DNA of 64,000 bases from Bradyrhizobium nanningense (GTDB lineage Bacteria; Pseudomonadota; Alphaproteobacteria; Rhizobiales; Xanthobacteraceae): positions 209,161-273,160 of the forward strand of contig NZ_LBJC01000082.1 in NCBI RefSeq assembly GCF_004114535.1, in the 5' to 3' direction. Below the pieces are notes generated by a model. It made no database searches. It was not told the DNA's origin and was given only the letters and a program-made list of their open reading frames with translations. Shown here in pieces: positions 8,256 through 17,042 of the stretch (within the stretch, counting starts at the first letter, position 1; every line of letters starts with the position of its first letter). The position numbers and the translations under genes were made by a program.

Positions 8256-9200
8256 ATGAGTCGCCGCTGCATCATCCTCCTCCTGCCTGTCATGACGCTC
8301 CTGTCCGCCGGCGGCGCGCTGGCCCAGGACAAGGGCAGCGTGAATCCGAAGCCGCTGCCGCCGCTCGCCAATCCGAACGACCCTGGTGTGGCCGCCAAAG
8401 AGCTGTTCGCGCGCAAGCTGCTGCCGTCGAAGGGGCCGGCTCATGTCGTCGGCTCCTACACCAAGGGCTGCATCGGCGGCGCGGAGCAGATGCCGCTCAA
8501 CGGCGATCATTGGCAGGTGATGCGGCTGTCGCGCAATCGCAGCTATGGCCACCCCGACATGATCGCGCTGATCAAGCGGCTCGCGGCCAAAGCGCACAAG
8601 GACGCGGGATGGCCGGGCATCCTGGTCGGCGACATCGCCCAGCCGCGCGGCGGCCCGGCGCTATCGGGCCATGCCAGCCACCAGATCGGTCTCGATGCCG
8701 ACATCTGGCTGACGCCGATGCCGGACCGCCGCCTCTCGCGCGAGGAGCGCGAAGACATGTCGGCGGTGATGATGGTGCGCCAGGACCGGCTCGACATCGA
8801 CCCCCGTGTGTTCACGCCTGGTCATGTGCTGGTGCTGCGCGATGCGGCGCGGGAGCCGGCGGTGCAGCGCATCTTCGTCAACGCCGCGATCAAGAAGGCG
8901 CTGTGCCGCGAGGCCAAGGGCGATCGCTCCTGGCTGTCGAAGATCAGGCCGTGGTGGGGCCACGACTACCACTTCCACATCCGTATGCGCTGCCCGGCGG
9001 GTGCCGGCGAGTGCGAGGGCCAGCCGTCGCAGGCCGAGGACGAAGGCTGCAAGCCCGCCGATCTCGCCTATTGGTTCTCCGATGCGGTGCTGCACCCCAA
9101 GCCGCCGCCGGAGCCGCCGAAGCCGAAACCGCCGATGACGCTGGCGCAGATGCCGGCGGCTTGCAAGGCGGTGCTGCACGCGGCGGATGCGAAGCCGTAG
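8256..9200 (+). CDS. mepA: Penicillin-insensitive murein endopeptidase
   Basis: A 314-residue exported protein with a signal peptide (RCIILLLPVMTLLSAGGALA). It cleaves D-Ala-meso-DAP cross-links in peptidoglycan in the periplasm. The zinc-site motifs of the LAS/MepA family are present: SGHASHQIGLDADIWL (His and Asp ligands) and WWGHDYHFHIRM (catalytic and ligand His). The family's paired cysteines are also seen (YTKGCIGG, MRCPAGAGEC, EGCKPADLAYW). The C-terminus carries a Pro/Lys-rich stretch (PKPPPEPPKPKPP) before a short Cys-containing end. AAGGA precedes the ATG at 8256. An in-frame upstream ATG at 8187 would bury the signal peptide and is rejected. Confidence 0.93.
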   Translation: MSRRCIILLLPVMTLLSAGGALAQDKGSVNPKPLPPLANPNDPGVAAKELFARKLLPSKGPAHVVGSYTKGCIGGAEQMPLNGDHWQVMRLSRNRSYGHPDMIALIKRLAAKAHKDAGWPGILVGDIAQPRGGPALSGHASHQIGLDADIWLTPMPDRRLSREEREDMSAVMMVRQDRLDIDPRVFTPGHVLVLRDAAREPAVQRIFVNAAIKKALCREAKGDRSWLSKIRPWWGHDYHFHIRMRCPAGAGECEGQPSQAEDEGCKPADLAYWFSDAVLHPKPPPEPPKPKPPMTLAQMPAACKAVLHAADAKP

Positions 9201-9220
9201 CGTAACCTGGCGCCACACTC

Positions 9221-9270
9221 ACCGCTGTCGTCCCGGACAAGCGTGAGCGCAGATCCGGGACGACAGCGGT
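9221..9270. repeat. Intergenic palindrome, GCTGTCGTCCCGGA family
   Basis: Perfect 17-base arms (9221-9237 and 9254-9270) are separated by 16 bases. It is the compact form of the repeat seen at 35087, 37519, 47663 and 50234. It follows mepA directly and may cap its transcript. Confidence 0.85.
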
Positions 9271-9447
9271 GCTTGAGGCGCGCTTGTCGGGATGACGAAC
9301 TCGTTGGTTGGTGCACAACACCCAAATGCGCTAAGATCGTACTGCCGCCGTGCCGTAAGCCCGCGGCATCCTCGGGATGCGTATCCCTGACCAACAAGCC
9401 TGACCGCATGCCTCGCATCGCTCGCGTGGCCAACGATGGAATCCCAG

Positions 9448-9951
9448 ATGCGCGTCCTCGCCTTCCTCGCTATGCTCTCGTTCAGCGCGACCTCCGCTCT
9501 CGCCGCCGGCGAACCTAGCGGTTGCGACAAGTTCAAATGGCCGATCGAGCGGGAGCGCGCGGCGCTCTCCGCGCCGGACCGTGCGCAGCTCGCATCGGGC
9601 AGCGAGCAGGCGGTCTTGCCGTCCTCGGCCATCACGCTGGGGCTGGTTACCCCAGGCGAGGCAAGACTGCCCGCGCCGCCGGAGCGCGCGCCAAAGGGCG
9701 GCACCTTTGCCGGCTTCACCAGCGTCAAATCCGCCAAGGCAGGGCTGTACACGATCAGCCTGTCCATCGGCGCCTGGATCGACGTGGTCCAGGATGGGCA
9801 TGTCCTCAAGCCGGTGGCCTTCAGCGGTGCGACCGATTGCAGCGGCATCCGCAAGACCGTGAAATACGAGCTGTCGTCGCAGCCTTTCGTCCTGCAGGTC
9901 AGCGGTGCCAAGGAGAATTCAATCGCAATCGCGATCCTCCCAGTTCAATAA
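9448..9951 (+). CDS. Exported protein of unknown function
   Basis: A 167-residue protein with a signal peptide (MRVLAFLAMLSFSATSALAA). The mature part begins GEPSGCDKFKWPIERERAAL and ends in a predicted beta-rich domain (GTFAGFTSVKSAKAGLYTIS, AWIDVVQDGHVLKPVAF, PFVLQVSGAKENSIAIAILP). Two cysteines (SGCDK and TDCSG) could form a disulfide. I do not recognise a named family. The beta pattern resembles small periplasmic homopolymer-like or lectin-like sandwiches, but no function is assigned. The next gene, modA, has its own gap of about 190 bases, so an operon link is not obvious. An in-frame ATG at 9436 is an alternative start. Confidence 0.65.
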   Translation: MRVLAFLAMLSFSATSALAAGEPSGCDKFKWPIERERAALSAPDRAQLASGSEQAVLPSSAITLGLVTPGEARLPAPPERAPKGGTFAGFTSVKSAKAGLYTISLSIGAWIDVVQDGHVLKPVAFSGATDCSGIRKTVKYELSSQPFVLQVSGAKENSIAIAILPVQ

Positions 9952-10144
9952 CGCTGTTCGCCAGATAAACGGCCACCCTTTGACCTGAGGCCGCAGCCCC
10001 TGCTATCTTCGCCATGGCGATATCCCTGCCGGCCGTAAGCCGTCGGGTCCCGTGGAGCAGCGCTTCCACCCGTCGCAACCTACCCCACCAACGCCAGTCC
10101 TGCGCGTGCATCCTGCGTGCGCGGATTCGCACGGAGCGCTCCCT

Positions 10145-10930
10145 ATGTTACGCATTGCAGGACTTTTCACCGCCTTCGTGATCCTCGCGGGCGCGAGCCT
10201 TTCGCCGGCCGCCGCCGAGGACAAGACCATCACCGTGTTCGCCGCGGCGTCGATGAAGAACGCGCTCGACGAGGTCGACGCAGCCTACACCGCCAAGACC
10301 GGCGTCAAGTTCTCGGTCAGCTATGCCGCGAGCTCGGTGCTCGCCCGGCAGATCGAGCAGGGCGCGCCGGCCGATGTGTTCGTCTCGGCCGACACCGACT
10401 GGATGGACTACGCGATCGTCAGGAAGACCATCAACGAGGCTTCCAGGGTCATTCTGCTCGGCAACAGCATCGTTCTGATCGCGCCGAAGGATTCTGAGAT
10501 CAACAACGTCGCGATTACCCAGGGCTTCGACCTCGGAAAGCTCGCCGGCGACGGCAGGATCGCGACCGGCGACGTCAAGTCCGTGCCGGTCGGAAAATAT
10601 GCCAAGGCGGCGCTCGAGAAGCTCGGAGCCTGGCAGGCTGCCGAGGCGAAATTCGCCATGGCCGAGAGCGTTCGCGCGGCGCTGACACTGGTGGCGCGCG
10701 GCGAGGCCAATCTCGGCATCGTCTATTCCACCGACGCCAAGGTCGAGCCCGGTGTCAAGATCGTCGGCACCTTCCCGGCGGACTCGCACCCCGCGATCAT
10801 CTATCCGGCTGCCGCGACCACGACCGCGAAGGCCGGGACCAGCGACTATCTCGCCTTCCTGCGCTCCTCGGCCGCCAAGACCATCTTTGAGAAATACGGC
10901 TTCAAGTTTCTGGTCAGCCCGACAATCTGA
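10145..10930 (+). CDS. modA: Molybdate ABC transporter, periplasmic binding protein
   Basis: A 261-residue protein with a signal peptide (LRIAGLFTAFVILAGASLSP). The mature part starts KTITVFAAASMKNALDEV, the ModA hallmark that supplies the first oxyanion-binding Ser. Further family motifs are SYAASSVLARQIEQGAPADVFVSA, ALTLVARGEANLGIVYSTDA and FLRSSAAKTIFEKYGF. It captures molybdate (or tungstate) and delivers it to ModBC. modB and modC follow with gaps of 13 and 2 bases. The ATG at 10145 is preceded by GGAG about ten bases upstream. I saw no convincing ModE box in the 190-base upstream gap. Confidence 0.95.
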   Translation: MLRIAGLFTAFVILAGASLSPAAAEDKTITVFAAASMKNALDEVDAAYTAKTGVKFSVSYAASSVLARQIEQGAPADVFVSADTDWMDYAIVRKTINEASRVILLGNSIVLIAPKDSEINNVAITQGFDLGKLAGDGRIATGDVKSVPVGKYAKAALEKLGAWQAAEAKFAMAESVRAALTLVARGEANLGIVYSTDAKVEPGVKIVGTFPADSHPAIIYPAAATTTAKAGTSDYLAFLRSSAAKTIFEKYGFKFLVSPTI

Positions 10931-10943
10931 TATTCAGCACTTG

Positions 10944-11639
10944 ATGTTCGAGATCTCTCCCGCCGAATGGACCGCGATCCTGCTCTCGCTCAGGGTCGCC
11001 GTCGTCGCCACACTGGTCGCAACGCCGTTCGGCATTGCGCTGGCGTGGCTGCTGGCGCGGCGCGATTTCTGGGGCAAGGCGGTGCTCGACGCCCTCGTGC
11101 ATCTGCCGCTGGTGCTGCCGCCTGTCGTCACCGGCTATCTGCTGCTCCTCAGCTTTGGCCGGCGCGGCCTCGTCGGCGGCTTTCTCGCCGATCATCTCGG
11201 CATCGTGTTCTCGTTCCGCTGGACCGGCGCGGCGCTCGCCTGCGGGGTGATGGCGTTTCCGCTCTTGGTGCGCCCGATGCGGCTGTCGATCGAGGCGATC
11301 GATCGGCGGCTGGAGCAGGCGGCCGAGACGCTCGGAGCCGCCCCCTGGAAAGTGTTCTTCACGGTGACGTTGCCGCTGGCGCTGCCCGGCGTGCTCGCCG
11401 GCATGGTGCTCGGCTTTGCCAAGGCGATCGGCGAGTTCGGTGCGACCATCACCTTCGTCTCCAACATTCCCGGCGAGACCCAGACGATTTCGTCCGCGAT
11501 CTACTCGCTGATCCAGACCCCGGATGGCGATGCCGCGGCCGGCCGGCTCGTGATCGTCTCGATCGTGCTGGCGCTGGGCGCGCTGATCGCGGCCGAATGG
11601 TTCGCCCGCCGCGCCACCGCGCGACTGCACGGGAATTGA
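10944..11639 (+). CDS. modB: Molybdate ABC transporter permease
   Basis: A 231-residue inner-membrane permease with five to six helices. It has the ModB-typical segments HLPLVLPPVVTGYLLLLSFG, FRWTGAALACGVMAFPLLVR and the cytoplasmic EAA-type loop AAETLGAAPWKVFFTVTLP followed by AIGEFGATITFVSNIPGETQ. The latter stretch is highly conserved in molybdate permeases. It starts 13 bases after modA. No strong Shine-Dalgarno is seen, which suggests coupling to modA translation. Confidence 0.95.
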   Translation: MFEISPAEWTAILLSLRVAVVATLVATPFGIALAWLLARRDFWGKAVLDALVHLPLVLPPVVTGYLLLLSFGRRGLVGGFLADHLGIVFSFRWTGAALACGVMAFPLLVRPMRLSIEAIDRRLEQAAETLGAAPWKVFFTVTLPLALPGVLAGMVLGFAKAIGEFGATITFVSNIPGETQTISSAIYSLIQTPDGDAAAGRLVIVSIVLALGALIAAEWFARRATARLHGN

Positions 11640-11641
11640 CC

Positions 11642-12304
11642 ATGCTGCGCGTCGACATCGAAAAGAAGCTCGGCGAATTCTCGCTTCACGCGTCCTTCAC
11701 CAGCGAAGGCCGCGTCATCGGCCTGTTCGGTGCGTCGGGCGCGGGCAAGACGTCGCTCGTCAACATGATCGCCGGTTTGCTGCGGCCCGACCGCGGCACC
11801 ATCGTGATCGACGGCGAGACCGTCGACGACACCGCGGCCGGCATTCACGTGCCCACTTATCGTCGCCGCATCGGTTACGTGTTTCAGGACGCGCGGCTGT
11901 TCCCGCATCTCAACGTTGCGCAGAATCTCGACTATGGACGGCAGATGAACCGACTTGCGCCCGATCCGGCGCAGCACAAGCGCGTCATCGACCTGCTCGA
12001 TATCGGCATGCTGCTCGATCGTCGTCCCGGAAAGCTCTCCGGCGGCGAGCGTCAGCGCGTCGCGCTCGGACGCGCGCTGCTCTCCCGGCCGCGCCTTCTG
12101 CTGCTCGACGAGCCGCTCGGCGCGCTCGACGAGGGCCGCAAGCTCGAGATCCTGCCCTATCTGGTGCGACTGCGCGACGAGGCCAACGTGCCGATGGTCT
12201 ATGTCAGCCACGACGCCGCCGAGCTGCGCCAGCTCGCCACGCAAATCGTGATGCTGAAACAGGGCCGCGTGACGAGCTTTGGTGGGGTGAAGGTGCTGAC
12301 GTAG
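11642..12304 (+). CDS. modC: Molybdate ABC transporter ATP-binding protein, short form without TOBE/Mop domain
   Basis: A 220-residue ATPase with Walker A GASGAGKTS, Q-loop YVFQDARLFPHL, signature LSGGERQRVALGRALL, Walker B LLLLDEPLGALD and switch VYVSHDAAEL. It energises molybdate uptake by ModAB. Typical ModC proteins run to about 350 residues with a C-terminal molybdate-binding TOBE/Mop domain. Here the protein ends at VMLKQGRVTSFGGVKVLT, just after the nucleotide-binding domain, so allosteric inhibition by molybdate through that domain should be absent. The stop codon is followed by an intergenic palindrome. The ATG lies 2 bases after the modB stop. Confidence 0.93.
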   Translation: MLRVDIEKKLGEFSLHASFTSEGRVIGLFGASGAGKTSLVNMIAGLLRPDRGTIVIDGETVDDTAAGIHVPTYRRRIGYVFQDARLFPHLNVAQNLDYGRQMNRLAPDPAQHKRVIDLLDIGMLLDRRPGKLSGGERQRVALGRALLSRPRLLLLDEPLGALDEGRKLEILPYLVRLRDEANVPMVYVSHDAAELRQLATQIVMLKQGRVTSFGGVKVLT

Positions 12305-12346
12305 CGGAAACGTGCAGCGCGGCCAGGCTCGCTCCCCTCACCACCC

Positions 12347-12452
12347 CTGTCATGCCCCGGCTTGACCGGGGCATCCAGTACGCCGCGGCCCATCGATTCC
12401 ACCATAAATGTCACGGAGTACTGGATCGCCCGGTCAAGCCGGGCGATGACAG
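12347..12452. repeat. Intergenic palindrome, GCCCGGCTTGACCGGG family
   Basis: Imperfect 34-base arms at 12347-12380 and 12419-12452 (core CCGGCTTGACCGG, ends CTGTCAT and ATCCAGTA) can fold into a long cruciform. It lies between convergent modC and the antiporter gene. The module is a common rhizobial intergenic element; here there is one copy. Confidence 0.8.
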
Positions 12453-12489
12453 AGAGGTTATGGCGCGGGCTGCAAGGCGATGCTGAGCA

Positions 12490-14283
12490 CTAAACCCCCG
12501 CCACCGACGTCCACACATCCGCGAGCTTCTTCCGCAGCGCCTGCGCGCGGGTCAGCGGCGCGGGCGTCTCGTCTTCTTCCGGCAGGCGCAGGCCGACGAC
12601 GTTGACGCGGCCGCCGGAGATGCTGCGTGCGACCAGCACGATCTCGTCCAGTGCGAGCTCGGCCCCCTCCTTCGGCGCGCGGTCAAGATGGACGTCGAAA
12701 TAATCGGCGAGGGTCAGCTTGCCCTCGTCCTCGCCGATCTTGACGCCGTAGATCTCGGCGAGCTCGGCGAGCGTGTGTTCGCCGGAGACCATGAAGTCGC
12801 CGAGCAGATGCGGATCCGGCGCCGAGCTCGGCTGCATGTCGACGAAGAAACGGTCGAGCGATTCGGCCTTTTCCGGCGGTGCCAGCAGATAAATGTAGTC
12901 GCCGGGCGCGACCGGATCGGCTTCGCTCGGCGTCAGGATGTTCTCGTTGCGGATCACCAGCGTCGGCTTGGACCAGGACGGGATCAGGCCGCGGCGGAAA
13001 TACAGGCTCTTGGGCCGCACCGGATAGCCGACCAGCTGCTGCTCGAGCTGGCCGGGCAGATCCAGCTCGACGCGCCGCGGGCCGCGCTCGGCGCGCGGCA
13101 GCGCCACGTGAAGCTTGCGCGCGGCAGGCGCCAGGGTCCAACCCTGCAGCAGCAGCGAGATGATGACGACGACGAAGGCGACGTCGAAATAGAGATAGGC
13201 CTTGGACAGGCCGACCAGCATCGGGATCGAAGCCAGGAAGATTGCGACCGCACCGCGCAGGCCGGTCCAGGCGATGAAGATCTTTTCGCGCCAGTTGAAG
13301 CGGAACGGCGTAAGGCACACGAAGACCGCAATGGGACGCGCGACCAGCATCAGCACGAACGCGACGGCGACCGCCGGCAGCACGCTGGCGCCCAGCCGGC
13401 TCGGCGAGACCAAAAGGCCGAGCAGCACGAACATCACGATCTGCGCCAGCCAGGTCGCGGCATCGAGGAAGGCCACGACCTGGTTATGCGCGCGCGTCGG
13501 GCGGTTGCCGATGATGATGCCGGCGAGATAGACCGCGAGGAAGCCGGAGGCGTGCATCATCTGCGAGCCGCCGAAGATCACCAGCGCGGCCGTGGTCACG
13601 AACGGCGCATGCAAGCCCTGCGGCAGCGCCACCTTGTTGAGCGCGATGACGACGAGGCGACCACCGATGACGCCGACGACAGCGCCCAGCGCCGCCTCCA
13701 GGACGAACTCCATCAGCACATGGCCGGGCGAGCTCGAGCCGACGGAGATGTACTCGACCAGCATCAAGGTGAGGAAGATCGCGAAGGGATCGTTGGTGCC
13801 GGATTCCGCCTCCAGCGTCGCGCCGACGCGCGGACGCAGGCGCAGGCCCTGGGTGTGCACCAGCAGGAAAACCGCGGCCGCATCGGTCGAGGCCACCACG
13901 GCGCCGACCAGCAGCGACTCCGTCCAGTTGAGATCGAGCGCGAATTTGGCGAACGGCGCCGTGATCAGCGCGGTCAGCAGCACGCCGGCGGTCGCGAGCA
14001 CCACGGACGGCGCAAGCACGGTGCGGATGCTGGCAAAGCGTGTCCTGAGGCCGCCGTCGAACAGGATCAAGGCCAGCGCCACCGAGCCGACCAGATAGGT
14101 GGTGCGGACGTCGTCGAACTGGAGCTGGCCGGGACCGGAATCGCCGGCGAGCATGCCGACCGCAAGGAAGACGAGCAGCAAGGGCGCGCCGAAGCGGAGC
14201 GCAAGCAGGCTCGACAGGATGCCGGCCATGACGAGGACGGCGCCGAGCAATATGGCGAGGCTGACGGAGTCGAGAGAGGCCAT
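12490..14283 (-). CDS. K+/H+ antiporter, CPA1 family (NhaP2/CvrA type)
   Basis: A 597-residue protein with about 12 membrane helices (residues about 5-395). It contains the CPA1 motifs LFDGGLRTRF, VVASTDAAAVFLLV (with the conserved TD), ESGTNDPFAIFLTLMLVE (ND ion-binding pair) and GLRGAVAIFLA. The cytoplasmic C-terminus holds a TrkA-C-like domain (TLVIRNENILTPSEADPVAPGDYIYLL) and then a CorC-type transporter-associated domain (LLGDFMVSGEHTLAELAEIYG to ARSISGGRVNVVGLRLPEED). This is the full NhaP2/CvrA layout: potassium/proton exchange for osmotic or pH balance, with nucleotide or ligand gating. It is a single gene, convergent with modC. The start MASLDSVSL is the first ATG of the membrane domain. 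Confidence 0.9.
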   Translation of the reverse strand: MASLDSVSLAILLGAVLVMAGILSSLLALRFGAPLLLVFLAVGMLAGDSGPGQLQFDDVRTTYLVGSVALALILFDGGLRTRFASIRTVLAPSVVLATAGVLLTALITAPFAKFALDLNWTESLLVGAVVASTDAAAVFLLVHTQGLRLRPRVGATLEAESGTNDPFAIFLTLMLVEYISVGSSSPGHVLMEFVLEAALGAVVGVIGGRLVVIALNKVALPQGLHAPFVTTAALVIFGGSQMMHASGFLAVYLAGIIIGNRPTRAHNQVVAFLDAATWLAQIVMFVLLGLLVSPSRLGASVLPAVAVAFVLMLVARPIAVFVCLTPFRFNWREKIFIAWTGLRGAVAIFLASIPMLVGLSKAYLYFDVAFVVVIISLLLQGWTLAPAARKLHVALPRAERGPRRVELDLPGQLEQQLVGYPVRPKSLYFRRGLIPSWSKPTLVIRNENILTPSEADPVAPGDYIYLLAPPEKAESLDRFFVDMQPSSAPDPHLLGDFMVSGEHTLAELAEIYGVKIGEDEGKLTLADYFDVHLDRAPKEGAELALDEIVLVARSISGGRVNVVGLRLPEEDETPAPLTRAQALRKKLADVWTSVAGV

Positions 14284-14707
14284 GCGGTGCTGCGGGTTAC
14301 TCCAAGTAATGAGCGAGTTCAGTCAGGGGGCCACCGGCCGGGCGCTCCCTCGCCCCGCTTGCGGGGAGAGGTGGGGTGAGGGGGAGTCTCCGCGAGGACG
14401 GTGACAGCGAGACTCGCGGAGAGTCCCCCTCACCCGAAATTCAAGCTGCGCTCGAATTTCGGCCTCTTCCCGCACGCGGGGAGAAGCGAAGCACGCCGCG
14501 ACCAACGGATTTACCCAAACATGTATCCATGCATCTCTATCGTCGTCGCCTCCGCGCGCCAACCCATTTTCGCGCCTCGCGGCAATCTGCCCGTATTATA
14601 CGGCCTTAACGTCCATCACATGCCGGTGTATCGATGGCCCGGCCGCGCCCTTTGTGGGATTCTGCGGCTTCCTCGAATCAATTCCTCCCCGCTTGCCGAC
14701 GAGACCG
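14284..14707. repeat. 424-base intergenic region with a CCCTCGCCCCGCTTGCGGGG repeat
   Basis: The gap lies between the divergent antiporter and MscS genes. Positions 14346-14493 hold a composite palindrome. GCCCCGCTTGCGGGGAGAGG opens it. Then 23-base arms, GGGTGAGGGGGAGTCTCCGC and its partner CGGAGAGTCCCCCTCACCC, pair with one mismatch. A further CTCTTCCCGCACGCGGGGAGAAG unit closes it. The remaining 14494-14707 shows no gene or clear motif and should contain the MscS promoter. Confidence 0.75.
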
Positions 14708-16024
14708 ATGGACATGGACCTCAAGGACTTCATGGAGTTCGTGCAGACCACCGCGCGCAGCGTCGGGGCGGAAATCTCCTCGCCCTGGTTCTACCTGCAA
14801 TTCGGGCTCATTCTGGCCGCGGCCGGCATCGCCTATGCGGCGGAGGCCGGCATACGCAACCGGGTCGACATGACCGCGCTGACGATGCGGTGGCCGCTGC
14901 CGCTCCGGCACTTCGCCCGGGTGATGGTCGCCAGCGCCTCGACGGCGGTGTTCACCTTGCTCGTGATCATCTCGCGCCTCGTGATGTACCACGCGACCTG
15001 GCCGAGTCGCTCCTATCTGTTGATGGTCGCCGCCAAGCTCGGGCTGGCCTGGCTCGCGATCCGGCTCGTGACCTCGGTGCTGCGCAATGCCTTCATCGTT
15101 CGCCTGGTGTCGATCACGGCGTGGTTCGTTGCCGCGCTGTCCATCCTCGGACAGCTCGATGCGACCGTCGACCTGCTCGATTCCTTCGCGATCGTGCTCG
15201 GCGGCCTCAGGCTGACCCCGCTGCTGGCAATCAAGGCCGGTGCGCTCCTCCTCATCGCGCTCTGGGCCACCAACATCGCCAGCAATTTCGCCGAGAGCCG
15301 GATCAACGCGACCACCGATCTGACGCCGTCGGTGCAGGTGCTGCTGGTCAAGATCATCCGCATCGGGCTTCTGGCCGTCGCCATCGTCATCGCGCTCGGC
15401 GCGGTCGGCATCGACCTGTCGGCGCTCGCGGTGTTCTCCGGCGCGGTCGGCGTCGGCATCGGTATCGGCCTGCAGAAAATCGTCGCCAACTTCATCTCGG
15501 GCATCATCCTGCTCGCGGACAAGTCCGTGAAGCCCGGCGACCTCGTCACCATCGGCGACAACACGGGGCGCATCAGCGCGATGAAGACGCGCTATATTTC
15601 CGTCGCCGCCGGCGACGGCCGCGAGTTCCTGGTGCCGAACGAGGATCTGGTGACGCAGAAGGTCGTCAACTGGACCTATACCGACAAGAACACGCTGGTG
15701 AAGATCGCCTTTGGCACCAATTACGACGCCGATCCGAGACTGGTCTGCAAGCTCGCGGCCGAGACCGCGGAAGCCCATCCGCGCGCGCAAAAAGGCAAGC
15801 CGCCGACCTGCATCCTGACCGAGTTCGCCGAAGCCGGAATGAAGTTCTCGCTGACCTTCTGGATCGCCGATCCCGACGGCATGGACAAGGTCAAGAGCGA
15901 CGTGATGCTGGCGCTGTGGGACGCCTTCAAGCGGGAAGGCATCCGGGTTCCCTACCCCGTCCGCGAAATTCGCATCCGCGGCGGCGCGCTGCCGGTGGAA
16001 ACCACCGTAGAAGTCCCGAATTAG
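14708..16024 (+). CDS. MscS-family mechanosensitive ion channel
   Basis: A 438-residue protein with about six N-terminal membrane helices ahead of the MscS core. The pore helix and vestibule are recognisable: AVFSGAVGVGIGIGLQKIVANFISGIILLADKSVKPGD, read in segments as GAVGVGIGIGLQKIVANF and LLADKSVKPGDLVTIG. The beta domain follows with AMKTRYISVAAGDGREFLVPNE. It would release solutes on hypo-osmotic shock, or act as a gated small-molecule channel. The extra N-terminal helices place it in the larger YbdG/YnaI-like group. Starts at 14708 (MDMDLKD) or 14714 are equally possible. The gene is alone, with a repeat after its stop. Confidence 0.9.
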   Translation: MDMDLKDFMEFVQTTARSVGAEISSPWFYLQFGLILAAAGIAYAAEAGIRNRVDMTALTMRWPLPLRHFARVMVASASTAVFTLLVIISRLVMYHATWPSRSYLLMVAAKLGLAWLAIRLVTSVLRNAFIVRLVSITAWFVAALSILGQLDATVDLLDSFAIVLGGLRLTPLLAIKAGALLLIALWATNIASNFAESRINATTDLTPSVQVLLVKIIRIGLLAVAIVIALGAVGIDLSALAVFSGAVGVGIGIGLQKIVANFISGIILLADKSVKPGDLVTIGDNTGRISAMKTRYISVAAGDGREFLVPNEDLVTQKVVNWTYTDKNTLVKIAFGTNYDADPRLVCKLAAETAEAHPRAQKGKPPTCILTEFAEAGMKFSLTFWIADPDGMDKVKSDVMLALWDAFKREGIRVPYPVREIRIRGGALPVETTVEVPN

Positions 16025-16058
16025 GCCGCTTTCGGGCACAAGGCGGTAAGATTCTTGT

Positions 16059-16111
16059 TTTGACGCGTTTTCTTCACGCGAACCGGTAGCCACTTCGCTC
16101 GAAAACGCTCT
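16059..16111. repeat. Rhizobial intergenic repeat, GACGCGTTTTCTTCACGCGAA family
   Basis: The block reads TTGACGCGTTTTCTTCACGC, then GAACCGGTAGCCACTTCGCT, then CGAAAACGCTCTG. GCGTTTTC and GAAAACGC form an inverted pair. This is a well-known type of short dispersed element in Bradyrhizobium-like genomes (from memory). It lies between mscS and map. Confidence 0.7.
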
Positions 16112-16209
16112 GCCTTGGCTTGCATGAAGGCCGGCAATCGTTAAATTAGGGCCTGAAATCAAGCCTTTCCGCCGATAACCGCGATCAGCCCCGAAAAGAC
16201 TGCACAAGC

Positions 16210-17028
16210 ATGAGCTACGTCGAAGCCACCGATACCTCGCTGCGCAAGACCGGACAGATCAAGCTGCATGGCCCGGCCGCCTTTGCCGGCATGCGCAAGG
16301 CGGGCGCGCTGGTGGCGAAGTGCCTGGACGAGCTCACCGACATCGTCGGGCCCGGCGTGCCGACCGAGCGCATCGACCAGTTCGTCCGCGACTTCGCCTT
16401 CAGCCATGGCGCCTATCCGGCGACGCTGATGTATCGCGGCTATCGCTATTCGACCTGCACCTCGCTCAACCACGTGGTCTGCCACGGCATGCCCGGCGAC
16501 CGTCCGCTGAAGGAGGGCGACATCGTCAATATCGACGTCACCTTCATCGTCGACGGCTGGTACGGCGATTCCAGCCGGATGTATGCGATCGGCCCGATTG
16601 CCCGCAAGGCGGAGCGGCTGATCGAGGTGACGTATGAAGCGATGATGCGCGGCATCGCCGCGGTGAAGCCCGGCGCCACCACCGGCGACATCGGTCACGC
16701 CATCCAGAGTTTCGTCGAGCCGCAGGGCATGAGCGTGGTGCGCGATTTCTGCGGCCATGGCTTGGGCCGCATGTTCCACGACGAGCCGAACATCATTCAT
16801 ATCGGCCGCCCGGGCGAAGGCGTGCAGCTCAAGCCCGGCATGTTCTTCACCATCGAGCCGATGATCAATCTCGGCAAGCCGCATGTGAAGATCCTCTCCG
16901 ACGGCTGGACCGCCGTCACGCGCGACCGCTCGCTGTCGGCGCAGTTCGAGCACTCGGTCGGCGTCACCGCCACCGGCGTCGAGATCTTCACGCTGTCGGA
17001 GCGGCACGGCGAGAAGCAGATCGGGTGA
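16210..17028 (+). CDS. map: Type I methionine aminopeptidase
   Basis: A 272-residue cytoplasmic enzyme that removes the initiator methionine from nascent proteins. The metal ligands are all visible: Asp in IVNIDVTFIVDGW, Asp in WYGDSSRMY, His in DFCGHGLGRMFHDEP, Glu in FFTIEPMINLG and Glu in SAQFEHSVGVT. The substrate-side His is in SLNHVVCHGMPGD. Length and motifs match proteobacterial class Ia enzymes with a short N-terminal extension. It starts at ATG 16210, nine bases after an AAAAGAC-like stretch. In related genomes map commonly lies beside radC; here a divergent adaA/EamA pair separates them. Confidence 0.96.
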   Translation: MSYVEATDTSLRKTGQIKLHGPAAFAGMRKAGALVAKCLDELTDIVGPGVPTERIDQFVRDFAFSHGAYPATLMYRGYRYSTCTSLNHVVCHGMPGDRPLKEGDIVNIDVTFIVDGWYGDSSRMYAIGPIARKAERLIEVTYEAMMRGIAAVKPGATTGDIGHAIQSFVEPQGMSVVRDFCGHGLGRMFHDEPNIIHIGRPGEGVQLKPGMFFTIEPMINLGKPHVKILSDGWTAVTRDRSLSAQFEHSVGVTATGVEIFTLSERHGEKQIG

Positions 17029-17042
17029 GCCCGACGCGTCTT

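Noticed and set aside
9952..10144. ModE box or molybdenum riboswitch before modA
   Set aside because: Only a CGCCATGGCG palindrome at 10010-10019 was seen; flanks do not fit the known ModE symmetry.
12688..14379. Plus-strand open frame of about 560 codons opposite the K+/H+ antiporter
   Set aside because: Composition is dominated by Arg, Asp, Gln and His with no motif, while the minus strand has full antiporter motifs.
14401..16089. Plus-strand frame of about 560 codons over the MscS gene in another phase
   Set aside because: Arg/Ala/Gly-rich shadow; the MscS frame carries all family motifs.
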